From contig URYH01000010.1 in NCBI GenBank assembly GCA_900552105.1, forward strand, positions 1-44,456: a stretch of 44,456 bases of DNA. Reading direction: 5' to 3'. Positions 7,715-16,270 of this stretch are shown one piece after another. Every line of letters starts with the position of its first letter. Position 1 is the stretch's first letter. Made by a program: the position numbers and the translations under genes. Under the pieces are notes generated by a model. That model made no database searches. It was not told the DNA's origin and was given only the letters and a program-made list of their open reading frames with translations. This DNA comes from an uncultured Eubacteriales bacterium (GTDB lineage: Bacteria; Bacillota; Clostridia; Christensenellales; UBA1242).

Positions 7715-8929
7715 TTATTCAAGACTCACTGCTGGATCAAGTTCGACACTGTTTGAAATAAAATAATTTTCGCCAACCGCCTCAATTTTGAAATAGGATA
7801 TTGTTGTGTTCGGTGCAATTCCTGCGACACTCAATTCAACGATATATTTGTCTTCATCAAACTTTTCAACGCCAAATGTTTTTTCATTGATTGTCACGAC
7901 ATAACTTGATGCGTTTTCGACTCTTGTTATTTCAATCTTGCCATTTGGCAAAACCCTGCCTGCAATCCCCTGCAATTTTTCATAAACCGCATATCTCAAA
8001 ATGTTCGAAAAATCACTCTCAACATATCCGGTTTTTGTTGTTTTTGCTCGGACTTGCACCAAATATTCGCCACCACCTAAAAGACTCAGGTCAAAACTCA
8101 ACTTACGCCCCAAATCTTTGGTTTGGTTGTTATAAAAGAGTTCATAACTCGTTGCGCCCTCAATTTCCGACCAACACAACACGCTTGACCCACTTTCGAA
8201 AAAATGAATAATTGGTGTTTGAATTTTTTTACGCAAATCGTATGTTATTGTTTTTGATGCCTTGCTCAAACTGCCCTTTTTGTCACCAGTTGCATAAGCC
8301 TTGATTGAATACTCTTTTGGTTCAACAAGTTTTGACAAGTCAAATGATGGGGTTTTGCTGTCGTATTTTTTTCCGTCAATTTCAAAAATATATTTTGTTG
8401 CACCCGCAACACCATCGCATGTCACATACACAGCTTCATTATTGCTGGAAATCATAAGATTTTGTGGAGTTGCAAGCGGCTTTGCTGGAAGGTACGAAAT
8501 AATCAGAAACACGAGCCCAACCACAAGTCCAATGCCAACAAAAATCCCACTTGTTATCAACCAAAATTTCTTTTTATTAAATTTGCTTGATGCTCTCTCA
8601 TGCGTTCTCTTTTCTGCCTTGTCCTTGTCTTTATCAATTCGAACTTTTGGTTTTTGTTCACGAACAAGCTCTGGCTCTTGGCTCTTTTTTTCTTTGCGAC
8701 TTGGCACATCATAATTTTGTTTTGGCTCGACTTTTGGCTCATCATGCTTGCTGGTTTCAACTTTGTTTTTTGTTTGTTCTGCTTGCAAATTTTCAACAAC
8801 TGCTTGCTCTTTCTCGCCCTCAATCACAATTTGCTTTTTCATCAAAGGCGGACGTGGTGGCATGGGACGCGGAGGCAAACGTCTTTGCCCCTCAACATTT
8901 TCCAAACCCTCTTTCTTTTCCTCTTCCAC
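7715..8929 (-). CDS. Single-pass membrane protein with Fn3-like extracellular domains, upstream of gerAA
   Basis: A 404-residue protein of unknown role. Residues 1-120 are charged and Pro/Lys/Glu-rich and probably cytoplasmic (PPRPMPPRPP near 19-28); one membrane helix spans about 122-147. Three fibronectin-III-like beta modules follow (about 153-231, 237-312, 315-404), each with the 'GATxYxFxIDG' style of domain. It begins with GTG at 8929, preceded by GAGAGG on the minus strand, and ends 44 nt before gerAA on the same strand. No promoter fits between them, so it may head the ger operon. It is not a known Ger subunit; a receptor accessory or spore-membrane role is only suggested by position. 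Confidence 0.7.
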   Translation of the reverse strand: MEEEKKEGLENVEGQRRLPPRPMPPRPPLMKKQIVIEGEKEQAVVENLQAEQTKNKVETSKHDEPKVEPKQNYDVPSRKEKKSQEPELVREQKPKVRIDKDKDKAEKRTHERASSKFNKKKFWLITSGIFVGIGLVVGLVFLIISYLPAKPLATPQNLMISSNNEAVYVTCDGVAGATKYIFEIDGKKYDSKTPSFDLSKLVEPKEYSIKAYATGDKKGSLSKASKTITYDLRKKIQTPIIHFFESGSSVLCWSEIEGATSYELFYNNQTKDLGRKLSFDLSLLGGGEYLVQVRAKTTKTGYVESDFSNILRYAVYEKLQGIAGRVLPNGKIEITRVENASSYVVTINEKTFGVEKFDEDKYIVELSVAGIAPNTTISYFKIEAVGENYFISNSVELDPAVSLE

Positions 8930-9095
8930 ACTCGCCTCTCAAATAGTTTGTGCTTTATTATTTTTAATATAGTGAAATATGCAACTTTTGTCAAACAACT
9001 AAAATGATTAAATACACTTCTTTCAAAAATCTGCTGAAATTGCATAAGTCCATCAAAATTAAACCGCAAAAACATGAAAAAAATATAAAATTCTA

Positions 9096-9124
9096 TTGAC
9101 AACAGATTTGTAATTTGCTAACAT
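9096..9124 (+). promoter_or_regulatory. Sigma-A promoter of tRNA-Asn
   Basis: TTGACA (9096-9101), a 17-nt spacer and TAACAT (9119-9124) lie 21 nt upstream of the mature tRNA 5' end. The perfect -35 and ideal spacing make this a convincing promoter. Confidence 0.85.
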
Positions 9125-9145
9125 AAATAAGTCTTCAAAAGATGA

Positions 9146-9220
9146 TCCTCAGTAGCTCAGCGGTGGAGCAACCGGCTGTTAACCGGTAGGTCGTCCGTTC
9201 GAACCGGACCTGGGGAGCCA
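9146..9220 (+). tRNA. tRNA-Asn (anticodon GTT)
   Basis: A 75-nt cloverleaf including an encoded CCA end. The acceptor stem TCCTCAG pairs with CTGGGGA (one G-U), the anticodon stem ACCGG/CCGGT encloses the loop CTGTTAA, and the GTT anticodon is at 9178-9180. The T arm has GTTCGAA. The discriminator base is G. It stands alone with its own promoter and terminator. Confidence 0.97.
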
Positions 9221-9223
9221 AAC

Positions 9224-9256
9224 AAGCCGAGATTGATTCATTCAACTCGGTTTTTT
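9224..9256 (+). terminator. Rho-independent terminator of tRNA-Asn
   Basis: AAGCCGAG (9224-9231) pairs with CTCGGTTT (9246-9253), and an inner TTGA/TCAA extends the stem. A run of six Ts follows. It begins 4 nt after the tRNA CCA end. Confidence 0.85.
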
Positions 9257-9285
9257 GTTTGAAAGTATCACACTTCAATAAACAT

Positions 9286-9314
9286 AAAAAGTGTATGCGA
9301 TAAAAACACTTTTA
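9286..9314. terminator. Terminator-like hairpin after the DNA glycosylase gene
   Basis: AAAAGTGT (9287-9294) and ACACTTTT (9306-9313) form a perfect 8-bp stem with an 11-nt loop. On the minus strand a T-run (TTTTT) follows, 13 nt after the glycosylase stop, which suits a terminator for that gene. Confidence 0.65.
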
Positions 9315-9326
9315 ATACTCGAGTGT

Positions 9327-9830
9327 TTAGTCAATCCAAAAGCGGAGAGGGGCGGATTTGTCGGGCTCGCGGGCGTAGTCAATGCCAATTCTAGGTCCAG
9401 TGTGAAGTTGGGTTTCGTTTGGTGCGTCTTCAAGCCAAAGCGTGGTTGAAGTTTTGAGATCCACACCATTTTGCTCTTTGGTGATTCCAAAATATTTTGT
9501 GACACGTCCAGGGCCTTTTGCGTCTTCCACTCCCCGAATCAAAACCGCCTCGGGTCTTTGACCCGCGCAAACAATGTTGAGCATATTGTGCATTCCATAG
9601 CAAAGATAAACATAAACCGTTCCGCCATCACACCACATGGTTTTTGTTCGTTCGGTTTTTCCATGAGCAGAATGACAAGCCGAATCTTCTTCTCCGCAAT
9701 ATGCTTCAACCTCTGTGATTTTTGAACGCAAAACTTGTCCATCTTTTTCACAACATAAAATCTTGCCCAAAAGAAGTGGAGCAAGACTGCGAGCAGATTG
9801 ATTGAAAAATTTTAAGTCATCAAGTCTCAT
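9327..9830 (-). CDS. 3-methyladenine DNA glycosylase (MPG/AAG family)
   Basis: A 167-residue base-excision repair enzyme that removes alkylated or deaminated purines (3-methyladenine, hypoxanthine). The family signatures are ITEVEAY (catalytic Glu42 and Tyr44, equal to human E125 and Y127), His53 in the next loop, and VYVYLCYGMHNMLNIV at 72-87, the wall of the base pocket. The bacterial catalytic core is complete but slightly short. The start at 9830 matches the family N-terminus (LKFFNQSARSLAPLLLGK). No Shine-Dalgarno is seen; a TTGTCA-N16-TATACT promoter ends 6 nt before the ATG, suggesting a leaderless message. It lies 13 nt after the dipeptidase stop. Confidence 0.92.
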   Translation of the reverse strand: MRLDDLKFFNQSARSLAPLLLGKILCCEKDGQVLRSKITEVEAYCGEEDSACHSAHGKTERTKTMWCDGGTVYVYLCYGMHNMLNIVCAGQRPEAVLIRGVEDAKGPGRVTKYFGITKEQNGVDLKTSTTLWLEDAPNETQLHTGPRIGIDYAREPDKSAPLRFWID

Positions 9831-9836
9831 ATTTTT

Positions 9837-9864
9837 AGTATAATCAAAACTTGCATTTTGACAA
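9837..9864 (-). promoter_or_regulatory. Candidate promoter of the glycosylase gene, inside the end of the dipeptidase gene
   Basis: On the minus strand TTGTCA (9864-9859), 16 nt, then TATACT (9842-9837). Transcription would start at or within a few bases of the ATG at 9830, leaving no room for a ribosome site. Based on consensus matching only. Confidence 0.4.
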
Positions 9865-10680
9865 AAAGTTTTGAAAGTTTTTATAAAATATTTTATCCAT
9901 CTCTTCCTCACTCATTCCGAGGTTTTCTAGTTCACATATTAGATTTTGAAATTGAGAATAATTTTTTAGGTATTTTGGTGGGTTTTCGATGCCATAAAAG
10001 TCACTACCGACACCAATATTTTCACAACCAAATTTGTCCACAAAACGCACATAATTTTCGGCAATATTTTTGACCGAAAAACAGGATTTATCTGCGTCTT
10101 TTGCCATGCTTAATTTATCATAAAAAAATAACCCAATAAATCCTTTATTTTTCACAATAAATTTGATTTGTTCTTCGTCCAAATTCCTTTTGTCATCTCG
10201 AATAAAGCAAAAACCAGCGTGCGAAATATATGGTGGATTTTTTGATATATTTTGTGCGTCAAAAAACGATTTTTTGTTGAGATGTGCCGAGTCAAATAAA
10301 ATGTGATTATTTTCGAGTTTTTTTATCACATTTTCACCGAGTTTTGTCACTCCCCGTTCCCCATGGCTTCCACCAGCAAACTTGTTGTCGGAATTCCATG
10401 TCAAAGAACATGAAAATGGATTTGTTTTAATCAGTTTTTCAAGTTCGATTTCGTCACGAATAAATCCCAAATCTTCAATATGCAAAGCAAAGCATTTTCC
10501 ATGCTTGATTGCATCTTTTCTTGATGCAATTTCATGCAAAATGTCGCCTTGTTTTTTTGTTGTCCAAAACGAGCCACTCAAAAACCGAACGCCTGCTTTT
10601 TGACAAGCAATGACATAATCTTGAAGTTCTTCTTTTTTGAGTTCGCCAAAAAAATCATTATGACAATCACATATTCTCAT
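9844..10680 (-). CDS. Membrane dipeptidase family (peptidase M19) zinc hydrolase
   Basis: A 278-residue amidohydrolase-fold enzyme related to renal dipeptidase, hydrolysing dipeptides (possibly with D-residues or wall peptides). All zinc ligands of the family are present: H7 and D9 (CDCHND), E69 (HIEDLG), H133 (SAHLN), H154 (ISHAG), with the conserved Asp227 (GVGSDFYG). The 21-residue spacing of the two histidines equals that of the human enzyme. No signal peptide, so it is cytosolic, and it is shorter than the eukaryotic form. The ATG at 10680 is chosen because the HxD motif should lie at the very N-terminus; an in-frame TTG at 10722 adds an unlikely extension. No clear ribosome site is seen. 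Confidence 0.88.
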   Translation of the reverse strand: MRICDCHNDFFGELKKEELQDYVIACQKAGVRFLSGSFWTTKKQGDILHEIASRKDAIKHGKCFALHIEDLGFIRDEIELEKLIKTNPFSCSLTWNSDNKFAGGSHGERGVTKLGENVIKKLENNHILFDSAHLNKKSFFDAQNISKNPPYISHAGFCFIRDDKRNLDEEQIKFIVKNKGFIGLFFYDKLSMAKDADKSCFSVKNIAENYVRFVDKFGCENIGVGSDFYGIENPPKYLKNYSQFQNLICELENLGMSEEEMDKIFYKNFQNFLSKCKF

Positions 10681-10756
10681 GATGATTTTTATGTTTTTTT
10701 TGAATTTGTTGTGAAGTTCCAATAGATAATAAAAGTGAATAAATATATCAAATTTG

Positions 10757-10785
10757 TTTGCACAAAGCGCGCGTGATGGTATAAA
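10757..10785 (+). promoter_or_regulatory. Candidate sigma-A promoter of the 10840-16891 cluster
   Basis: TTTGCA (10757-10762) and TATAAA (10780-10785) are spaced by 17 nt, 55 nt before the ATG. This is the only reasonable promoter in the divergent gap. A GC-rich GCGCGCG sits in the spacer, unusual in this AT-rich DNA and a possible regulator contact. Confidence 0.5.
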
Positions 10786-10839
10786 TTATTATATATATAA
10801 TTAAACTACTGATAAGAATTTTTTGCTTGGGGACAAAAA

Positions 10840-13800
10840 ATGAAGAAAAAAGGTTTTAACATTGTATTTGCTTTCATATTTTTCTTCTCACTCGCAATTT
10901 GTGGGTGTTCATTTCTATTTTCATCAAACACAATCTCAAAAGTTGAAGCAGCGAGCGGGAATTGGTCGGACAACTGCTCTTCCGCGGTCATAACTGGTGG
11001 CGGCACACAGAATAATCCATATGTCATTGACACCGCTGTGAAATTTGCTTACATTGCGTGGGGCATCAACAACGGCTATTCACAATGGAACACTGCTTTT
11101 TATAAACAAACAGCAAACATTGATTTGTCCGCACACTATTGGAATATGATGAACTCTTTTGCTGGAACATATGATGGACAAGGCTACACTTTGAGCGGAA
11201 TCACAAACGTTAACAGAACAAAAACTTTTGCTTTGATCGAAACATTGTCCGGAACATGGATAAACTCTGGGTTTGTCAATGTTTCAATCAGTTCAACAGC
11301 GTCTTCGTCTTCCACAGATGAGTATAACATTGCAACACTTGCAATCAATGCAACAGAATCATCAACAATAAGCGGCTGCTTTGTTTCGGGATCTCTCTAT
11401 GGAAAGGTTGGAGGCCCAATACGTGATTGCTTTGTGGGCGGACTTGTTGTCAACTCAAGCGGGATAATAAAGAATTGTTATTCTTCTGCAGATGTCACTT
11501 CATCAGGAAGCAGCGGATGGAGTTCCGCCTCAATTCGTGCGGCAGGAATTGCAACAAACATATTGGCTGGCACAATTGAGTTGTGTTATTCTGTTGGGAC
11601 AATAAGATCAATTGAAGGATATTACAAAACTGGGGGTATTGTTGCTTATCCATACAGAGGGTCAGTGAACAATTGCGCAGTCCTGTCAAAAACATGTTGG
11701 AGTAGCGCTGGGGGCAACACGAGTCGAAATAGTTTTTTCAACTATCAAAACAAAAACGATGCACAAGCCACAGCAACCAACTGTCATGTTGTGAGTTCTG
11801 ACACCCTCAAATCAAACACAAACTCGCCACTTGACACATGGGATTTTTCTGACAACACAACAAATCGAATTTGGGGCTATCCTGCTGCAAATAATGAATT
11901 CTATAATCAAGGCTACCCTGCACTTCGCGTTTTTTACGAAAACTTTACGGTTGTCTTTTTCAACGACACCAACACCGCAGTTGTCGCATCGCAAACAACT
12001 CGCTATCCTGAATACGCCGTCCAATTCCCCGCTGAACAAACCAGGCGCGGTTGGACATTTGACGGTTGGAGCACAGAAGCACAAAACGGTGGCACAATTG
12101 TTGGTGTTGCGGGGACTTTGTCAAATGTGATTGCTGACGCAAACTACTACGCACATTTCACAATCAATCAATACACTCTCAAAGTGACAAAAAGTCATGA
12201 CGAAGCAGCAACTCTCACAGTTGACGGAAATGTGACAAATTCATTTGAACAGGCTTTTGATTACGACACAACTCACACACTCCAAATTTCAGAAATTCAC
12301 CAAGAATTTGGATATGTTTTTGAAAGCTGGATAAACGCTGACACAAACGAAGTTCTTTCCACAGAAATTACTTTCAACTACACAATCACAGACTCAGACA
12401 TTCACATTATTGCAAAGTTTATTCCAGAAAAATATCTGCTGCGTGTGTATGTTAATGACACAACAATGGGAAGTTGTTCGCAAGCAACCGACTATCTTGA
12501 ATACAAACAAAATGTCACACTCACCGCCTCTTCCAATGCTGGATACAAAATAAACGGATTTTATGGAACAAGAACAAGAAAAAGTGACGGAACTTATGAA
12601 TATTCTGATTTGCTCTCATCGTCAAGCACATATGTTGTCACAATGCCAAGACATGAACTCAGCATTTATGTTGTTTTCGAAAAAGCGCCGCTCACTCTCA
12701 CGGTTCTCACATATGACGGAAATGTTTCTCCGTCTGGTGTTCCAACAAATCCAAATATGACCGAAATTTCAATTTTGCCAAATCAACAAAATTATTTTGT
12801 TGGCGACAAAATCACACTTTCTGCAACAGTCAATGAAAACGGACAAATTGAATATAACTCAACAACCTATATCTTCACACGCTGGAAAATTGGAGATTTC
12901 CTCAAAGACGGCGGAGACGGAGTTGACCCAAACAATCTCACTTTCACAATGCCAGCAACAGACACAGTGGTTTATGCTTGCTTTATTTCAACCGACGCAT
13001 ACTATGCTTTTGTTGATTGGCAAAACAATATAGTTGAAGAAGGCATTGTCTCAACCACCGCAACAATAACAGCTCCTGACATATCAAAATTCACAAGGTC
13101 TGGATACACATTTAACGGATTCTTCTCAAAAAGCGGAACTCCCCTGATTTCAGTTGAGAACGGAGAATATGTTTCAACCTATACGCTCAATGGTGTGACA
13201 GAGCGCGTTGTTTTCTATCCAAAATACACCAAACATTTTGATTGTGAAATTGTCTTTTCATTAAACAATCAAAAAACAACTCAATATGACATAAACCCAA
13301 ATCTCAGTTTATATTTCGCTTGCGTTTCACCAACTGGGCATAAATTTTCTTCAAAAATTCAAGACGGCGAAAAAACAAGTATAAATCTTTCAAACGAAAC
13401 CTTTGTTGGCGAGTGGTTGTTAAATTTTGTGACTCCAACCTATTATGAAGCAAAAATTTTCGTTGATGGCGTGCAAAACACAACCGGATTGTTTGATGTT
13501 AACATTTTGAGCAATCAAATTCAAATTGACATCATGCTCACAAAAATTGCAGACAAATATCTCTATGATTCCACGCAAGAACAAACATCAACAAACGATG
13601 TAAAAATCATCGACCACTATCAATATGTTGACGGAGTCAAAACTTACACTGGGGTCAACAAAGAACTGAAAAATCACGAGTTTGCGCCACTTTCGAATGA
13701 ACAAACACTCACTTCCCCATATGGTTATGAAAACAAAGACATCATTGGGACAGTCAACTGGGGCGGATTATATAATTTTACAGACGCCAACCATATTGAA

Positions 13801-15630
13801 GAAGGTGCAAACATCACAGCAAAAGACTTGGGTTCAACAGTTTATAAACTTTCTTTTTCAAACAATTATGCAAGCATGTATCCATACAACTATGATTGGA
13901 GCAAAGAAACAGTTTACTCAATGACAGACCTCTTGTATACAAAACCATTCCTCTCTTGTTTTCATAGAAGCGACCTCGAAACTTTTGTTTTGGTTGCATA
14001 TGAATTTGCGACCTGCCCTTGGAACACCCTCGCCTATGATGGGCGAAGTGCAACAGAACTTGAACCATATCTCAACATGGTTCGAAATGAGTTTGCTGAA
14101 CTTGTTGACAACCTGATGCTTGAATTTAGGAATGAACAAAAAATATTTATACTTTCAAATTGGGAAGCAGACAACTCTTTTGGTTCATATTGCTGGGACT
14201 ATATTGAAGCGCTTCGTGGCACAATTTCAGATGCGGAAGTCAACCGCCGTCAACAACTTGCACTTGAATTTTTCACCGCATACATAAATGCTCGTCAAGA
14301 CGGCATAATCTTGGGACGCCAAAAGTTTGCAACACGTGGCATCACGAGTTCAACTGTTGTTTATGGCAATTTTGAAGTTAATGCAGCGACCGAAGAAGTG
14401 CCTTGGACGCCAAATCGACCTCGAGCATACTCCGCCATTATTCCGAACACATATTGCGACCTATACTCACTTTCTGATTGGTATTCAATTTGGACAGAAA
14501 CAGGCAACAACACAGAAATCAACTGGGACGCCGAAACTGACGCATACACAATAACAATGTTTCTCGACAACATTTGGCATTATGTCAAACAAAACCGCAC
14601 GTTCTTGCCGACAAGTGACCCAAACTACAAGCCTTGCATTTGGAACTTCGGAACAGATGCAAACAACCCAATAAAGAATTTGATGATAACTGAGTTTGGT
14701 TCTGACGAAACAAAAGAAAATCAGCGCAATTTCCACCATGTCAAGACAACAATCACCGAAGCGATCAATTGGGGAATTTATAAAATCACATATTGGGAAA
14801 TCTATACCAATGTCACAAATCAAACTCCAGTTGGTGACCAGCCTCGCGTTGAAGATTGTCAAGGTCTCTGGCTTATTCGTCCAGACGGAACATTTTCTCA
14901 AGGTTTTTGGTATATGAAAGGCATGATTGACGGATTTGACTATTTCACCAATCCCCTCAAACTTGTCTACTCGTCATATTATGTCGACACACATGGGCTC
15001 GATTGGGACAAATACAAAGATACAGTAATTTGGCGAGACGACCTTGTCGACACATCAAAAATGAAAAGTTATTCAAAGCTTTATTCCGAGAATGGCGACA
15101 ACTCGGACGCACGACTCAACTTTGTCGACCTAACGGCTTATGCTCAATATCTTGACAAATACACTGGGTATTTTGGTTATGACACAACTGGTCTCGCTCG
15201 CTTCAATCAAGAATATGTCGACAATAATTTGAGTGGCATCGCGCCCTCTCTTTCCGGCACTCTAACTCAAATCACATATGAAGCAAAATCAAACCGTTTT
15301 GGTTTCTTAATGTATAACTATAACAGTTTGTCGCAATATGTTGACGCAACAACCAATGCACCATTCAAAAATCCAATCGTGTTCGTTATGGGCAAAAACC
15401 AATATGGAAAATGGGAAAGAATAACCAACACAAAAGTCGAAGAAAAGCTTGCTGACGGCAACACTGTTTGGCATCAAACATATGTTAGTGTTGTCACACC
15501 AGTTGGCAAATACAGTGAGTTTAGGATTGTGTTTAATGAAGAATTGAACTATAATGTTTGGGACCCAATTCTGACAAGTGTCTTCTTCTTTAAGGGCGGA
15601 AATGCTTCATCAAATTACATTTTGGGGTGA
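10840..15630 (+). CDS. Large secreted protein: beta-helix-like N-terminus, InlB repeats, putative glycosidase-like C-terminal half
   Basis: A 1596-residue exported protein. A Sec signal peptide covers residues 1-37 (cleavage near VEA-AS). Residues about 40-360 have GLUG/beta-helix-type repeats (GTYDGQGYTLSGI, ISGCFVSGSLYG). About 369-870 hold InlB B-repeat / List_Bact_rpt modules (RRGWTFDGWS, RSGYTFNGFF). From about 870 to the end is a long globular part. It contains LSNWEADN with Glu1109 and MITEFGSDE with Glu1285, 176 residues apart, resembling the beta-4 acid/base and beta-7 nucleophile sites of clan GH-A glycosidases; the match is motif-level only. No sortase signal is found. GGGGA precedes the ATG. 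The gene overlaps or abuts the small secreted gene downstream. Confidence 0.75.
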   Translation: MKKKGFNIVFAFIFFFSLAICGCSFLFSSNTISKVEAASGNWSDNCSSAVITGGGTQNNPYVIDTAVKFAYIAWGINNGYSQWNTAFYKQTANIDLSAHYWNMMNSFAGTYDGQGYTLSGITNVNRTKTFALIETLSGTWINSGFVNVSISSTASSSSTDEYNIATLAINATESSTISGCFVSGSLYGKVGGPIRDCFVGGLVVNSSGIIKNCYSSADVTSSGSSGWSSASIRAAGIATNILAGTIELCYSVGTIRSIEGYYKTGGIVAYPYRGSVNNCAVLSKTCWSSAGGNTSRNSFFNYQNKNDAQATATNCHVVSSDTLKSNTNSPLDTWDFSDNTTNRIWGYPAANNEFYNQGYPALRVFYENFTVVFFNDTNTAVVASQTTRYPEYAVQFPAEQTRRGWTFDGWSTEAQNGGTIVGVAGTLSNVIADANYYAHFTINQYTLKVTKSHDEAATLTVDGNVTNSFEQAFDYDTTHTLQISEIHQEFGYVFESWINADTNEVLSTEITFNYTITDSDIHIIAKFIPEKYLLRVYVNDTTMGSCSQATDYLEYKQNVTLTASSNAGYKINGFYGTRTRKSDGTYEYSDLLSSSSTYVVTMPRHELSIYVVFEKAPLTLTVLTYDGNVSPSGVPTNPNMTEISILPNQQNYFVGDKITLSATVNENGQIEYNSTTYIFTRWKIGDFLKDGGDGVDPNNLTFTMPATDTVVYACFISTDAYYAFVDWQNNIVEEGIVSTTATITAPDISKFTRSGYTFNGFFSKSGTPLISVENGEYVSTYTLNGVTERVVFYPKYTKHFDCEIVFSLNNQKTTQYDINPNLSLYFACVSPTGHKFSSKIQDGEKTSINLSNETFVGEWLLNFVTPTYYEAKIFVDGVQNTTGLFDVNILSNQIQIDIMLTKIADKYLYDSTQEQTSTNDVKIIDHYQYVDGVKTYTGVNKELKNHEFAPLSNEQTLTSPYGYENKDIIGTVNWGGLYNFTDANHIEEGANITAKDLGSTVYKLSFSNNYASMYPYNYDWSKETVYSMTDLLYTKPFLSCFHRSDLETFVLVAYEFATCPWNTLAYDGRSATELEPYLNMVRNEFAELVDNLMLEFRNEQKIFILSNWEADNSFGSYCWDYIEALRGTISDAEVNRRQQLALEFFTAYINARQDGIILGRQKFATRGITSSTVVYGNFEVNAATEEVPWTPNRPRAYSAIIPNTYCDLYSLSDWYSIWTETGNNTEINWDAETDAYTITMFLDNIWHYVKQNRTFLPTSDPNYKPCIWNFGTDANNPIKNLMITEFGSDETKENQRNFHHVKTTITEAINWGIYKITYWEIYTNVTNQTPVGDQPRVEDCQGLWLIRPDGTFSQGFWYMKGMIDGFDYFTNPLKLVYSSYYVDTHGLDWDKYKDTVIWRDDLVDTSKMKSYSKLYSENGDNSDARLNFVDLTAYAQYLDKYTGYFGYDTTGLARFNQEYVDNNLSGIAPSLSGTLTQITYEAKSNRFGFLMYNYNSLSQYVDATTNAPFKNPIVFVMGKNQYGKWERITNTKVEEKLADGNTVWHQTYVSVVTPVGKYSEFRIVFNEELNYNVWDPILTSVFFFKGGNASSNYILG

Positions 15631-15632
15631 AA

Positions 15633-16259
15633 ATGAAAGAAAAACTGCACAAGAACTTTAATAAATCATTAAAATCGTCCGCAATTTGGGGTGCGATTAG
15701 TCTTTTGCTGTTTGTTGTGCTTTTGTCGCTTACAATTTCTTTTGCATATCTTTCAGGAAAAAAAGAGGTTCAAGAAACTGTCGAAATTGGACAAGCAACA
15801 ATTGTTTCAATCACAAATCCAACAATTTCATCACCCCTGCCTTTTTCAAAGGGTTCGACAAAAGAATGTGAAATTTCCATAACTCTTTCCGCAAATGTCG
15901 ACTCTGTGGTCAGAATCAAAATTGCTTATTCATATTATGACAACCACGAAACAAAATGCACCGTTCCCGACAATGTGACACCAAACCTATCAACAAGTCA
16001 AGGTGGCTTTGTGCCAGATCAGCACGGATTATGCTACTACTTTGACGCAAACGCAAAAGATATCACCACACTCAACTTTATTTCGTCAATAACATTTGAT
16101 GATGACCCAACAACAAACGACCTATATGCTGGACTCAACCTTCGCATAAGCGTTGATGCGGAAATTTTGCAACAAAAAGTCATTGACTACTCTTCTCACC
16201 CATGGCGTGACAATGCGCCAACAGATTGGCTTGACCGTGCCAAGAATAATTTTTCGTAA
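15633..16259 (+). CDS. TasA/camelysin-like small secreted protein, copy 1
   Basis: A 208-residue protein with a basic N-terminus, one membrane segment (about 18-40) ending in FAYLSGKKE, then a beta-rich domain. The segment resembles SipW-type signal peptides of TasA/camelysin proteins (AYFSD-like end). It shares a VRIKI strand, a YYFDANA motif and a C-terminal WxxNxPxxWxD motif (WRDNAPTDWLD) with the next gene. The start ATG at 15633 has GGGG 5 nt upstream; a GTG at 15627 overlapping the previous stop lacks a site. It is coupled with the large secreted protein upstream. Likely a matrix or fibre subunit; function inferred. Confidence 0.6.
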   Translation: MKEKLHKNFNKSLKSSAIWGAISLLLFVVLLSLTISFAYLSGKKEVQETVEIGQATIVSITNPTISSPLPFSKGSTKECEISITLSANVDSVVRIKIAYSYYDNHETKCTVPDNVTPNLSTSQGGFVPDQHGLCYYFDANAKDITTLNFISSITFDDDPTTNDLYAGLNLRISVDAEILQQKVIDYSSHPWRDNAPTDWLDRAKNNFS

Positions 16260-16270
16260 AGGAGAATTGC

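Noticed and set aside
10681..10722. TTG start extending the M19 dipeptidase by 14 residues
   Set aside because: No ribosome site and the zinc-binding HxD should lie at the N-terminus as in the ATG-start version.
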